From AP-15 sp963762575 (GTDB taxonomy: Bacteria; Pseudomonadota; Alphaproteobacteria; ATCC43930; CGMCC-115725), in contig CAVXLL010000013.1 of NCBI GenBank assembly GCA_963762575.1, positions 426,588 to 490,587 of the forward strand: 64,000 nt of DNA, read 5' to 3'. The position numbers and the translations under genes were made by a program. Below the pieces are notes generated by a model, which saw nothing but the letters and a program-made list of their open reading frames with translations, ran no database searches and was not told where the DNA came from. This document shows, one piece after another, positions 45,086-54,135 of this stretch (positions are counted from its first letter, which is position 1; every line of letters starts with the position of its first letter).

Positions 45086-46567
45086 GTGTTTATTCGTCGT
45101 AGCGTTCGAGACGAAAAAGGGCGGGTAGCGGCAGTCTGCGTCCTGGCTCTCGCCGTCGTCGTCTTCGGTTCGGCACTCTCACGCGCGGCAATGTCCGAAG
45201 AGACGAATTCGGCGGTAACGACCGGTGCGCCCAATCTCGATACCGGATCTGCCGATGCGGTCCCCTTCACCGGAAACCCCGAGCTAAAGACGCGTCTCGG
45301 CGCGCCGGGCAAGCTGACGGTCTCCGGTGAGCGGCTTCACGGCTGGCTGCTACAGCGCTTCTATGTCACCCATGGATATCAAACGGTGTGGGACGGGCAC
45401 CCGGCGGAAGCCGAGCGGCTGCTGCGCGACGCCGTGTTACGTGCCGCCGACCATGGCCTCGACCCGAGTTTGTTCCACGGGAAAGTGCTCGGCGAGCGCG
45501 GCCTGAACTTGTCGCCGGTCGAACGGGATCTGCTGCTTTCCGATGCATTTCTTTCCTATGCCGATGCGCTGGCGCGAGGGGCATTGCCGATCGAGGAGCG
45601 GACGGACGACGAGGACCTGACACCCGAGCCGGTCGACATCGTCGCGGTGATCGATGCCGCGGCTGCCGCTCCCGATCCGGCAAAGGTGATCGAGGCCCTT
45701 GCCCCCGCTTCCGCCGAATACGAGGCCATGCGCCGCGCCTACGCCGAGTACCGAGAGATCGCTTCCGGCGCTCAGGGCGTACGAAACAAAACCGTGCGCA
45801 CTTCTCCGGAACGGTCGGCGGCAGCCGAACGGCGATTGCGGCAGCTGGTCGTCAACCTCGAACGGCTGCGGTGGTTGCCGCGTCAGATCCCTCACGATCG
45901 GGTTGTCGTCAATGCTGCCATCGCCCGCCTTCAGCTGTTGCGCGACGACCGGCCGGTATTCACCACCCGGGTCGTCGTCGGCGAGATCGACAAGCAGACG
46001 CCCGAATTTCGATCGACGATCAATGATGTCCTGTTGAACCCGCCCTGGAACATTCCGCGGTCTATCGCCCAGAAGGAAATCTTGCCGAAATTGGCTGCCG
46101 ATCCCGGTTATTTGGCCAGCCACCACATGAGATTTCGCAGTAACGGGGCAGTCCAGCAGGAGGCTGGGCCTTACAGCGCCCTGGGCCGGTTAAAATTTGA
46201 GATGGACGACCGCTATGACGTTTATCTGCACGATACTCCGACGAAATCGCTGTTCCAGTCCGCTGCGCGCATGATGAGCCACGGCTGCGTTCGCGTCGAA
46301 AACCCGCGCGCTCTCGCGATAATGTTGCTCGGGCAGCCATTGGAGGCGATCGACAAAGGAATCGCCGCCGGACACACCACGCGGCGGGCATTGCCGGTCC
46401 CAATGCCGGTGTTCATCGTCTACCAGACTGCGTACGTCGAATCGGATGGGTCGATACAGTTTCGCGGCGATCCGTATGAGCGGGACGAGGAGATTTGGCG
46501 CTACCTGACGCGGTCACAACAGCTGCCGGTGGCCCAAGATTTTCCTGCCGGCCAACGGAAAGGGTGA
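45086..46567 (+). CDS. L,D-transpeptidase, YcbB/LdtD type
   Basis: About 493 residues from GTG 45086, preceded by GAGG (a TTG at 45065 is also open). One N-terminal membrane or signal segment (VAAVCVLALAVVVFGSALSRA) is followed by a scaffold domain and peptidoglycan-binding-like region (FYVTHGYQTVW). The catalytic YkuD domain has TTRVVVGEIDKQTPEF, NPPWNIPRSIA, and the active-site HDTPTKSLF...SHGCVRVENP with its Cys. YcbB-type enzymes make 3-3 crosslinks in peptidoglycan using tetrapeptide donors. The YcbK-like gene follows, the same pairing as ycbB-ycbK in Escherichia coli. Confidence 0.9.
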   Translation: MFIRRSVRDEKGRVAAVCVLALAVVVFGSALSRAAMSEETNSAVTTGAPNLDTGSADAVPFTGNPELKTRLGAPGKLTVSGERLHGWLLQRFYVTHGYQTVWDGHPAEAERLLRDAVLRAADHGLDPSLFHGKVLGERGLNLSPVERDLLLSDAFLSYADALARGALPIEERTDDEDLTPEPVDIVAVIDAAAAAPDPAKVIEALAPASAEYEAMRRAYAEYREIASGAQGVRNKTVRTSPERSAAAERRLRQLVVNLERLRWLPRQIPHDRVVVNAAIARLQLLRDDRPVFTTRVVVGEIDKQTPEFRSTINDVLLNPPWNIPRSIAQKEILPKLAADPGYLASHHMRFRSNGAVQQEAGPYSALGRLKFEMDDRYDVYLHDTPTKSLFQSAARMMSHGCVRVENPRALAIMLLGQPLEAIDKGIAAGHTTRRALPVPMPVFIVYQTAYVESDGSIQFRGDPYERDEEIWRYLTRSQQLPVAQDFPAGQRKG

Positions 46568-46650
46568 TGTACCTGCAGTTGTTTTCAACCTTTGCACTAA
46601 CCCGAGCACAATTTCCAAGGTTTGGTTGATTTTGAAGCGATCGGGGTTGT

Positions 46651-47247
46651 TTGAGCAGTTTCGAGGTGCTATGGCGTCCCTCGGGGAAATTCGGGGGGTT
46701 GCCAGTGCCAGCATCTACTTTGCTGAGCCGGCGCCGACTGCTCGGCGCTGCGGCTGCGGTTACTACGGTTGGTCTCATCACGCCGGCTCCGGCTATTTCT
46801 TATGCGCCGCGATCGATATCGCTTTACAACACCCATACCGGCGAGTGGCTGCGTACGGTGTACTGGGCCGATGGCCATTACATTCGCGAGGCCGTCAAGG
46901 ACATCAACTGGATCTTGCGGGATCACCACACCGACGAGATGCGCCCGATGGATGCGGGGGTTCTGGACGTCCTCGGGATGCTGCGCGAACAGCTCGATAC
47001 GTCCGATCCCTTCCTCGTAGTCAGTGGCTACCGCTCGCCCGCCACTAACACCAGACTATATTTGAGCGGTGAAGGAGCGGCCAAACACAGCTATCACATC
47101 AAGGCCATGGCGGTCGATCTGCGTTCCGAGAGCCGCAGCTTGTCGCAGGTGCGCGACGCGGCAATGGACCTGCAATGCGGCGGGGTCGGCTATTATCCGC
47201 GATCGGATTTTGTTCACGTCGACTGCGGACCGATCCGCCGTTGGTAA
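46651..47247 (+). CDS. YcbK-like (DUF882/M15) peptidoglycan peptidase, Tat-exported
   Basis: Up to 198 residues; start uncertain (TTG 46651, TTG 46699 or GTG 46705). The N-terminus has a twin-arginine signal, LSRRRLLGAAAAV. The catalytic zinc site of the M15-like fold is seen as SGYRSPATN, KHSYHIKAMAVDL (His and Asp) and SDFVHVDCGP (last His). The family is thought to cleave murein peptides in the periplasm. It follows the L,D-transpeptidase by about 80 bases and probably belongs to the same cell-wall unit. Confidence 0.88.
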   Translation: MSSFEVLWRPSGKFGGLPVPASTLLSRRRLLGAAAAVTTVGLITPAPAISYAPRSISLYNTHTGEWLRTVYWADGHYIREAVKDINWILRDHHTDEMRPMDAGVLDVLGMLREQLDTSDPFLVVSGYRSPATNTRLYLSGEGAAKHSYHIKAMAVDLRSESRSLSQVRDAAMDLQCGGVGYYPRSDFVHVDCGPIRRW

Positions 47248-47333
47248 AGCGCGGAATTCAGCAACCGGACGTGGAACTCCCGGCAGTGCGCAAAGGTTGT
47301 ACATGCAGGAAGCAACTTTGCTGAAGGGCGACC

Positions 47334-47489
47334 ATGCTGGGCACAATTCTGCTGATAATCCTGATCATATTGTTGATCGGCGCGTTGCCGACTTGGCCAT
47401 ATAGCGGCGGGTGGGGCTACTACCCGAGCAGCGGGCTCGGTTTGCTGCTGGTCATCATTATCGTTCTGCTTGCCATTGGTCGAATATAA
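47334..47489 (+). CDS. DUF3309-family small membrane protein
   Basis: 51 residues: MLGTILLIILIILLIGALPTWP, a Ser/Gly/Tyr turn (YSGGWGYYPSSG), then a second hydrophobic helix LGLLLVIIIVLLAIGRI. This layout, with the LPTWPYS...WGYYPSGG centre, defines DUF3309, a family common in proteobacteria and often stress-induced. Function unknown; an inner-membrane hairpin is expected. AAGGGCGACC precedes the ATG as a weak ribosome binding site. It lies between the YcbK-like gene and the convergent DOPA-dioxygenase-like gene. Confidence 0.85.
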   Translation: MLGTILLIILIILLIGALPTWPYSGGWGYYPSSGLGLLLVIIIVLLAIGRI

Positions 47490-47516
47490 CGGCTGGGTGG
47501 AGCGGGTCCGACAGAG

Positions 47517-47888
47517 TCAACCCGACCGCGGCTCTCTCCGCAATACCTTGACGCGCAATGGCAGAGGCGCTCCGAGCCACAGCGCAGATTGCGTGTGATC
47601 CGCGACGCTGTCATCGGTGAGCGGGTGTACGAGAACGTCGAGCCCCTCGCGGTTCAGCATCAGCCACGGCACCAGCCGGGGGAAATCTTTGACCGCGAAG
47701 GCTACCTGATACATCGCTACCGGATGAGGCCCGACCGGTTCGTCATGCCAGCCTCCGATCCGAACCTCCGGGAAATTCTTCCCGATCGCGGATCGCAGCC
47801 GCTCCGCGGTCGGCCGGGTCTCCGGCGCGTAGTAAAGGTGCGCATGGTATCCCGAGATGATGCCGGGATCGGCGAATGTTTCAGCCAA
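47517..47888 (-). CDS. DOPA 4,5-dioxygenase-family protein
   Basis: 123 residues. GYHAHLYYAPETRPTAERLR at the start, VGPHPVAMYQVAF in the middle and DVLVHPLTDDSVADHTQSALWLG near the end hold the four His that are conserved in the family (PF08883). Fungal and plant members cleave the ring of DOPA; bacterial members are uncharacterised but are likely small metal-dependent extradiol enzymes. The gene overlaps the acetyltransferase gene by eight bases and is its downstream partner. Confidence 0.85.
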   Translation of the reverse strand: MAETFADPGIISGYHAHLYYAPETRPTAERLRSAIGKNFPEVRIGGWHDEPVGPHPVAMYQVAFAVKDFPRLVPWLMLNREGLDVLVHPLTDDSVADHTQSALWLGAPLPLRVKVLRREPRSG

Positions 47889-48441
47889 GCTGACCTCCCT
47901 TGTTCAATAATGCGATCTCATCGGGCAGTGTTGTCGCGCCGGAACCAAGTGCGCGCTGCATGAGGACGCAGTCGATCCAGCCCCCGAATTTGAACCCGAC
48001 CGCGGGCAAGAGACCGGCTCGTGAAAAACCGAGCCTGTCGTGCAGTCGGATCGAGGGCCACTGGTCGCTGCCGCCGATCACCGCGACCATCTGGCGGTAA
48101 CCGAGTTTGCAGCAGCGCTCGATGAGGGTCGAGAGCAGCGCTCGGCCGATGCCACGGCTCACTTCAGTTGCATCGACGTAAATCGAATCTTCGAGGGTGA
48201 ACCGATAGGCCGACCGTGCACGATATCGCGAAGCGTAGCAGTATCCGATCACCCGTCCCGACCGCTCGGCCACCAGGTAGGGTAGGCCGAGAGCAAGAAT
48301 ATCCCGGCGGCGACGTGCGACCTCGTCCTCGTCGGGCGGTATGTCCTCGAACGAGGCAACGCCGTGAAGGACGTGGTGCCGGTAGATGGCCGCAATTTCG
48401 GCTACATCGCCGTCGCGCGATGAGCGGATCGCGACGTTCAT
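47881..48441 (-). CDS. GNAT N-acetyltransferase, phosphinothricin acetyltransferase-like
   Basis: 186 residues. IRSSRDGDVAEIAAIYRHHVLHGVASFE (in pieces) is the opening of the Pat/Bar family. The acetyl-CoA site is EVSRGIGRALLSTLIERC, and IGGSDQWPSIRLHDRLGFSRAG is the usual C-terminal block. Such enzymes acetylate phosphinothricin, methionine sulfoximine or related amino groups, giving resistance or detoxification. The natural substrate is unknown. It forms a two-gene unit with the dioxygenase-like gene. Confidence 0.88.
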   Translation of the reverse strand: MNVAIRSSRDGDVAEIAAIYRHHVLHGVASFEDIPPDEDEVARRRRDILALGLPYLVAERSGRVIGYCYASRYRARSAYRFTLEDSIYVDATEVSRGIGRALLSTLIERCCKLGYRQMVAVIGGSDQWPSIRLHDRLGFSRAGLLPAVGFKFGGWIDCVLMQRALGSGATTLPDEIALLNKGGQLG

Positions 48442-48459
48442 AGACGATCGCGCACGGCG

Positions 48460-49411
48460 TCAGCCCTGGATGACGCGCACCGGATGCCCGTCGAGAAAAG
48501 CGACGATGTTCTCGACGATCTGCGGGTAGGAGCTGCGGTAATTCTCCTCGGTCACATAGCCGATATGCGGCGTCAACAGAACGTTGGGGGTGCGCCGCAG
48601 CGGGTGATCAGCCGGCAGCGGCTCGCGGTCATAGACGTCGAAAGCGGCGTAGCCGAGCCTGCCCGCTTCGAGCGCCTCGATGACCGCATAGACGTCGACG
48701 ATCGGCCCGCGCGACGTATTGACGAGGACCGCCGTCTCTTTCATCAGGGCGATGTCGTTGCGGCCGATCAGCCCGCGGCTGCGGGGGCTGAGCACCATAT
48801 GCACCGACAGCACATCCGATTGCCGCAACAGGACTTCCTTGTCGACGCGCTCGACGCCCCCGGCGGCAGCGCGCTCGGCGGTCAAGTTTGGGCTCCACGC
48901 AATGACCTTCATATCGAAGGCGAGTCCGACTCGTGCCACGGCGCTGCCGAGGCGGCCGAGCCCGAGGACACCCAAGGTTTTGCCCTCGAGGCGGTTGCCA
49001 ATCCGGGTCTGCCACAGCCCCTCGCGCATCGCGCGGTGGTCGTCGGCAATCCGCCGCGCGGCGCCGAGAATCAAACCCCAGGTGAGCTCGGCGGTGTCCA
49101 AACCGCCGCCCTGCGTGCCGCAAACGACGATGCCGCGATCGCGCAAGGCCGCCAAATCGAACGAGGCGTTGCGCATTCCCGTCGTGTTCAGAAGCTTGAG
49201 ATTGGGCAACCGCTCGAACCAGGCTGCGCGGAAACGGCGTGCGCTCGCGCATTGCCGCGACGATCTCCGAGCCGGCTAGCGCACGAGCCGCCGCGTCCTC
49301 GTCGGCAAACGGTTTGCGCTCGACCACAATTTCGACGCGGCCCTCGAGCGGCGACCAGTCCCCCATTTCGAGAGCGACGCCCTGGTAGTCATCCAGAATG
49401 CTGAGCCGCAT
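48460..49411 (-). CDS. D-2-hydroxyacid dehydrogenase family protein, frameshifted near 49220
   Basis: About 316 residues when one extra base near 49220 is removed. The N-terminal part (LSILDDYQGVALEMGDWSPL, ending RERTPFPRSL) is in one frame and the rest (FERLPNLKLLNTTG onward) in the next. The NAD-binding GKTLGVLGLGRLGSAVARVG, the SVHMVLSPRSRGLIG segment, the catalytic Arg in NTSRGPIVD and the Glu/His pair (DREPLPADHPL, TPHIGYVTEENY) are intact. The opening LDDYQ is typical of the D-2-hydroxyacid dehydrogenase group of this size; substrate unknown. It abuts the icd stop with no spacer, so it is probably co-transcribed. Confidence 0.88.
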
Positions 49412-50626
49412 TTAAACCATCGCCTTCTTCAGGTTGGCGTCGAGCTTGTCGAGGAACTGATTGGTGGTGAGCCACGGATGGTCGGCGCGGATCAGGATCG
49501 CGAGATCGCGCGTCATTTCTCCGCCTTCGACGGTGTCGATGCAGACCCGTTCGAGGGTTTCGGCGAAGCGAACGACACCGGGGGTATCGTCGAAGGTGCC
49601 GCGATACCGCAAGCCGCGTGTCCAGGCGAAGATCGAGGCGATCGGATTGGTCGAGGTTTCCTTGCCCTGCTGATGCTGGCGATAGTGCCGGGTGACCGTT
49701 CCGTGCGCCGCCTCGGTCTCGACCGTCTTGCCGTCCGGGGTCAGCAACACCGAGGTCATCAAGCCGAGCGACCCGAAGCCTTGGGCGAGGGTGTCGGATT
49801 GAACATCGCCGTCATAATTCTTGCAGGCCCAAACAAAACCGCCGTTCCATTTCAGCGCGAGCGCGACCATGTCGTCGATCAGCCGATGCTCGTAGGTCAG
49901 ATTGCGCTCCTTGAATGGGCCGGCGAATTCCTGTTCGAACACCTCCTGGAAGATGTCCTTGAAGCGCCCGTCGTAGGCCTTGAGAATGGTGTTCTTGGTC
50001 GACAGGTAGAGCGGCCAATTCCGCTGCAACGCGTAATTGAAGCAGGAGCGCGCAAAACCTCTGATCGAGTCGTCGAGGTTGTACATCCCGAGCGCGACGC
50101 CGCCGCCTTTAAAGTCGAAAACCTGACGCGATACCGGCGCACCGCCATCGGCAGGCGTGAAGGTCATCGTCAGCTTGCCGGCGCCGGGGACGACAAAGTC
50201 CGTCGCCGCGTACTGGTCGGCATAAGCGTGGCGGCCGATTACGATCGGCTTGGTCCAGTTCGGAACCAGCCGCGGGACATTCTGGCAGACGATCGGCTCG
50301 CGGAAGATCGTCCCGCCGATGATGTTGCGCAAGGTACCGTTTGGCGACTTATACATACGCTTTAAGTGGAATTCCTCGACGCGCGCCTCGTCGGGCGTGA
50401 TCCCGGCGCATTTTATGCCGACCCCGTATTTTTTGATCGCCTCGGCGGCCTCGACGGTAATTTGGTCCTCGGTAGCGTCGCGCTTCTCCATCCCCAGATC
50501 GTAATACTTCAGCTCGATATCGAGATAAGGCAGGATCAGCTTGTTTTTGATGAAGCTCCACATGATCCTCGCCATCTCGTCGCCGTCGAGCTCGACGACG
50601 GGCTGCGCCACCTTAATCTTCGCCAT
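49412..50626 (-). CDS. icd: NADP-dependent isocitrate dehydrogenase
   Basis: 404 residues from MAKIKVAQPVVELDGDEMARI at 50626; nine upstream residues to 50653 are unlikely. It is the eukaryote-like homodimeric IDH usual in alphaproteobacteria: substrate loop KSPNGTLRN, FREPIVCQNVPRLVPNW, metal-binding YDGDVQSD, and NADP-specific EAAHGTVTRHYR. It oxidises isocitrate to 2-oxoglutarate and is a main NADPH source. Length matches the family. The 2-hydroxyacid dehydrogenase follows directly. Confidence 0.95.
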   Translation of the reverse strand: MAKIKVAQPVVELDGDEMARIMWSFIKNKLILPYLDIELKYYDLGMEKRDATEDQITVEAAEAIKKYGVGIKCAGITPDEARVEEFHLKRMYKSPNGTLRNIIGGTIFREPIVCQNVPRLVPNWTKPIVIGRHAYADQYAATDFVVPGAGKLTMTFTPADGGAPVSRQVFDFKGGGVALGMYNLDDSIRGFARSCFNYALQRNWPLYLSTKNTILKAYDGRFKDIFQEVFEQEFAGPFKERNLTYEHRLIDDMVALALKWNGGFVWACKNYDGDVQSDTLAQGFGSLGLMTSVLLTPDGKTVETEAAHGTVTRHYRQHQQGKETSTNPIASIFAWTRGLRYRGTFDDTPGVVRFAETLERVCIDTVEGGEMTRDLAILIRADHPWLTTNQFLDKLDANLKKAMV

Positions 50627-50769
50627 CAAATTCATCCTCTTATGTGGCCGCACAAAGGTGCCGCCCGGCTTGACGGTTTGGGAAAAATAAAGACCGGTGG
50701 AATGCGAGGCAAGCCAGAGCCGCGGATGAATTCTTCACAGCTGCCGCCCATCAGCCCGACCGTCCCCGA

Positions 50770-51336
50770 TCAAGAAAGCGCCCGAAGTTGGTTACCGGCG
50801 AGCGCAGCCATCAGGGCCGCGACCGTCGGGACCACCCGGAGCAGCTCTCGTGCCTCCGGCCGCGCAAAGCCTTTTGTGACGATGTCGTCGAGGAGCGCCT
50901 GCAACGGCGCCCAGTAGCCGCCGATATCGGCGAGCAGCATCGGCTTGTGGTGCAGCCCGAGTTGCTTCCAGCTGAGGATCTCGAACATTTCGTCGAGCGT
51001 GCCGATGCCGCCCGGCAAAATGGCGAACGCATCCGCTTTCTCCGCCATCAGACGTTTGCGCTCGTGCATGCTCTCGACCACCACCAGCTCGGTCGCACCG
51101 GGATGCGCCAACTCGGCGTCGCGCAAGCGCGATGGAATGATCCCGATGACTTCTCCGCCGCCGGCTAAGGCAGCATCGGCGAGAAGGCCCATCAGCCCGA
51201 CCCGGCCGCCGCCGTAAACCAGCCCGATCCCGGCCGCCGCCAGGCAGGCTCCAAGCGCGGTCGCCGCCTCCCGGTATTCCCGGTCGACCGCGCCGGACGA
51301 GCCGCAATAGACGCATAACCGCCGGACGTTCGGCAT
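50770..51336 (-). CDS. LOG-family protein (cytokinin riboside 5'-monophosphate phosphoribohydrolase)
   Basis: 188 residues from the ATG at 51336. The family motifs are complete: VYCGSSGAVDREY, YGGGRVGLMG, ESMHERKRLM and LPGGIGTLDEMFE (the PGGxGTxxE motif). LOG enzymes hydrolyse nucleoside monophosphates, including AMP and cytokinin nucleotides, releasing the base and ribose-5-phosphate. In bacteria the role is probably nucleotide salvage. The open frame beyond 51336 overlaps the divergent LysM gene and is rejected. Confidence 0.92.
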   Translation of the reverse strand: MPNVRRLCVYCGSSGAVDREYREAATALGACLAAAGIGLVYGGGRVGLMGLLADAALAGGGEVIGIIPSRLRDAELAHPGATELVVVESMHERKRLMAEKADAFAILPGGIGTLDEMFEILSWKQLGLHHKPMLLADIGGYWAPLQALLDDIVTKGFARPEARELLRVVPTVAALMAALAGNQLRALS

Positions 51337-51431
51337 TCCGGTCAGACCCGGTCGGGTGGTGAAGATTGCAAGCGCATCGGCCGAGGCATACACTGGCTTT
51401 GCGGCAATTCGACGATTTTTTGCGAGGAACT

Positions 51432-52463
51432 GTGCGGCAAGACTATCTCGTCGGCTCGGCTGTCGCGGTTCTGCTCTTTGGTGCCACTGCTGCGGTATTG
51501 CTTCCGCGCAGCGGTAGTCCTCTGGGCGGGAAGGCGAATACGCAAGTGGCGGCGGCACCCGGTGGCACTGCGCCCGCCGCACAGGACCGAGCCGGACCCA
51601 GTCTCGTACCGCAGCCCGCTGCGCCCGTCCCGCCGAGTTTTGACGTCGTCAAAGTCGGGCCGACCGGAACCGCGGTCATTGCCGGACGCGCCGAACCCGG
51701 AAGCAAAGTGACCGTCCGCGACGGCGATAAGGTCATCGGCGAGGTGACAGCCGATCGCCGCGGGGAATGGGTGCTCGTCCCGGATCAGCCGCTCAGCCCT
51801 GGCGACCGGCTGCTCTCCCTCGAGGCATCCGGCCCGAAAGGCGGCGCGACTGTGAGATCGGAGGAGACCGTGGCGCTGTCGATCAGTCCGCCCAAACCGG
51901 GCGGAAAGGAAGAGACGGCGCTCGCGGTTGTCATGCCGCGGGACGGCAACGGAGCGGCTCGAGTGCTGCAGCGCCCCGACGGATCGCTGCCGAGTGGTCA
52001 AGGCACGCCTTCCGCCAACAAGCTCGCCTTGTCGATGGATGCGCTGGAATACGATGATCAAGGCCGCGTCGTGCTGTCGGGCCGCGCGACGCCCGGATCT
52101 ACCGTCCAGATCTATGCCGGCAATCAGCCGCTTGCGACGGCGACGGCGGATGCGGCCGGGCAATGGTCGGCAACGTCAACCCGCGTGGTCCCTCCGGGGC
52201 GCCTGGAGCTGCGTCTCGACCAACTGGGAAAAGAGGCTCGCGTCGTGCAGCGCATCGTTGTGCCGTTGGCGCAGGCTGCCGCCGGGGAGTTGACGCCGGG
52301 GCAGACCTATACCGTGCAGCCCGGCAACAATCTGTGGCAGATATCGCGCCGAGCCTACGGCGTCGGCACCCACTATCTGATCATTTACTCGGCCAATCTC
52401 GGCCAGATCCGCGATCCCGAGCGCATTTACCCGGGCCAAGTCTTCAAGCTGCCAAAATCCTGA
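51432..52463 (+). CDS. LysM-domain peptidoglycan-binding protein
   Basis: About 343 residues from a GTG at 51432 (an in-frame TTG at 51366 is an alternative). A membrane anchor or signal (YLVGSAVAVLLFGATAAVLL) is followed by a Pro/Ala linker and two Ig-like domains with the same pattern: GTAVIAGRAEPGSKVTVRDGDKVIGEVTAD and RVVLSGRATPGSTVQIYAGNQPLATATAD (read in pieces). At the C-terminus is a LysM domain, YTVQPGNNLWQISRRAYG...YPGQVFKLP. This layout is common in alphaproteobacteria and suggests a periplasmic cell-wall-associated protein of unknown function. It is divergent from the LOG gene. Confidence 0.88.
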   Translation: MRQDYLVGSAVAVLLFGATAAVLLPRSGSPLGGKANTQVAAAPGGTAPAAQDRAGPSLVPQPAAPVPPSFDVVKVGPTGTAVIAGRAEPGSKVTVRDGDKVIGEVTADRRGEWVLVPDQPLSPGDRLLSLEASGPKGGATVRSEETVALSISPPKPGGKEETALAVVMPRDGNGAARVLQRPDGSLPSGQGTPSANKLALSMDALEYDDQGRVVLSGRATPGSTVQIYAGNQPLATATADAAGQWSATSTRVVPPGRLELRLDQLGKEARVVQRIVVPLAQAAAGELTPGQTYTVQPGNNLWQISRRAYGVGTHYLIIYSANLGQIRDPERIYPGQVFKLPKS

Positions 52464-52471
52464 GATTTCGA

Positions 52472-52966
52472 CTATCGAGCGCCGTCCTGGTGCGGTCTTT
52501 CCCAGGGGCGCTGGCGCGCCAGCTCGACAAATTTCGCCCGCTGTTCAGGCGACAATTTTGCCAGAAATTTGAAGGTCGCCGTTCCCAGTTCTCGCCGGAA
52601 GGCGCGCCGCTGTTCTGCGGCTTGATCGAACAGCTGCATGACCTTGGCATCGTCCGCATCGGGTTTGGCGAGCTCCGACCAGGCATTTGCAACCAGCGGC
52701 TCAACCGCCTCGTGCATCGACTTCATCCTCAAACGCACGGTTCTCGCGTATTGGTCAAAGGCCACCTTTTGCTGAGAGTCCAGGGCGAGCTGCGGCTCGA
52801 TTTGCTGGAGTCGTTGTTCCGGGCTCACCGGGAGAGGGGGCCCCTGGACGCGGATCCACAAAGCGCCGCCGATAAAGCACAGGTTGAGCGCCAGCGATAA
52901 GATCAACACCACCCAAAACAGCTGCTGACGCGAGCCGGGACGCAATGCAATCGAGGCTACGGTCAC
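52472..52966 (-). CDS. Periplasmic metal-sensor-like protein (Spy/CnrX, PF13801 type)
   Basis: 164 residues from a GTG that overlaps the anti-sigma stop by four bases. One N-terminal membrane helix (LFWVVLILSLALNLCFIGGALW) is followed by a helical periplasmic hairpin with the repeated basic pattern seen in Metal_resist proteins: RLRMKSMHEAVEPLV, FDQAAEQRRAFRRELG and LSPEQRAKFVELARQRPW. CnrX-like members sense metal ions or act as chaperones. As the third gene after an ECF sigma factor and its likely anti-sigma factor, it probably provides the periplasmic input. No cluster of metal-binding His is obvious, so the signal may not be a metal. Confidence 0.82.
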   Translation of the reverse strand: MTVASIALRPGSRQQLFWVVLILSLALNLCFIGGALWIRVQGPPLPVSPEQRLQQIEPQLALDSQQKVAFDQYARTVRLRMKSMHEAVEPLVANAWSELAKPDADDAKVMQLFDQAAEQRRAFRRELGTATFKFLAKLSPEQRAKFVELARQRPWERPHQDGAR

Positions 52967-53505
52967 GTCCGCGGACCCTCGCCAATATCTTGCAACAAGC
53001 CGGTCCCGGGATCGAACAATTCCGGCAGCAGACCGGTGTCGCTGGGCTGCCGATGATCGCTGAGCGCAAGCGAGGTGTCGCTGCCCATCGCAAAGCCGAG
53101 CCAGCCGGCCAACGCGATGGCCGCCGCAAGGCTACCCCACTCCGCAAAACTTTGGAGCAGGCGGCGACCGTGCCGAGGAGCGAGCGGGACTACCTTGCCG
53201 CTTACGGAGTTTGTGTCAGCCGATAACGCACTGGCGCGCGTGATGATCCGCTCGAAACCGGCGAACGTCGGTTCGGCGCCCGCGAGCGCGCGGGCCGCCC
53301 GCACGTCTGCTGCGGCCTCCGGATGTGCGGCGAGGAAGGCGTCGACGCGCTCCTGCTCCTCGATGTCGAGAAGCCCATCGGCATAGGCGGCGAGGTCGAG
53401 AAATCGCGCCGCCTCGTCTTCGGCGGCATCAATTGTGCGGCATCGCTGCCAAAGGCGGCGATCGACCGGGTTTGGCCCTTGCTCTGGTTCGTCGCTTTGC
53501 ATCAT
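52963..53505 (-). CDS. Putative anti-sigma factor (transmembrane)
   Basis: 180 residues. The cytoplasmic N-terminus (about 1-125) contains AAYADGLLDIEEQERVDAFLAAHPEAAADV, the helical domain typical of anti-sigma factors, but without the HxxxCxxC zinc motif. One membrane helix follows (WGSLAAAIALAGWLGFAMG, about 125-145), then a short periplasmic tail. It lies between the ECF sigma gene (62 bases upstream) and the Spy/CnrX-like gene, which it overlaps. It is expected to hold the sigma factor at the membrane until the periplasmic partner signals. Confidence 0.75.
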   Translation of the reverse strand: MMQSDEPEQGPNPVDRRLWQRCRTIDAAEDEAARFLDLAAYADGLLDIEEQERVDAFLAAHPEAAADVRAARALAGAEPTFAGFERIITRASALSADTNSVSGKVVPLAPRHGRRLLQSFAEWGSLAAAIALAGWLGFAMGSDTSLALSDHRQPSDTGLLPELFDPGTGLLQDIGEGPRT

Positions 53506-53567
53506 GGCAACGTCTTCCTACCGTGTTTACGCGGCGGACAGCTCAAACATCCCCGCAACCGACGCGT

Positions 53568-54098
53568 TCATTCGACTTCTGCCCGGAAATGCGCGCGCAG
53601 CTTGATCATCGCCTTGTGGTGGGCGCTGCGGACGGTCTGCGGGTCGATCCCAAGGGCGCGGGCAACCTCGGAAACTTCCATCTCACGATCGTACAACATG
53701 GTTAAGATTTCCCGCTGGCGCGGCGACAACAAGACCTCCGGCAGTTTGAGCTTGCGTACCGGCTCGACGGGGTCGATCGCGAGGCGCCCCTCCGGCACCG
53801 TCTCGATCGGCACCGATACCGGCCGGTGGCGGCGCATCGCGTCGCGCGCCGTGCTGCGGGCAACGATCGTGATCCAGGTAGAGAGACCGGCGCGCGACGC
53901 GTCATAGCTGCGCAGCAGCCGAAAATTGTCTTTGCAGAGTCGCAGAAAGACGTCCTGCGTCAGATCCTCCACCTCGGCCGCCTCGCGCGCGACACCTCGC
54001 ACCGCGGCAACGACAAGACCGGCGTAACGCCGAACAAACGCATCCCAGGCTCCTCTGTCGCCACGCAGAAGCCTGTCCAGATCGCCATCTTGCGCCAA
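53568..54098 (-). CDS. ECF-family RNA polymerase sigma factor
   Basis: 176 residues. Region 2 is WDAFVRRYAGLVVAAVRG...EVEDLTQDVFLRLCKDNFR, with the conserved DLTQDVF core-binding segment and SRAGLSTWITIVARSTARDAMRR for -10 recognition. Region 4 is LSPRQREILTMLYDREMEVSEVARALGIDPQTVRSAHHKAMIKLRAH (in pieces), the -35-binding helix-turn-helix. It is the first gene of a minus-strand set with an anti-sigma factor and a periplasmic sensor-like protein, an arrangement like CnrYXH. Confidence 0.92.
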   Translation of the reverse strand: MAQDGDLDRLLRGDRGAWDAFVRRYAGLVVAAVRGVAREAAEVEDLTQDVFLRLCKDNFRLLRSYDASRAGLSTWITIVARSTARDAMRRHRPVSVPIETVPEGRLAIDPVEPVRKLKLPEVLLSPRQREILTMLYDREMEVSEVARALGIDPQTVRSAHHKAMIKLRAHFRAEVE

Positions 54099-54135
54099 TT
54101 AGGGGGGCCCGCCGCCACTCGGCCCGGCCGCGCGG

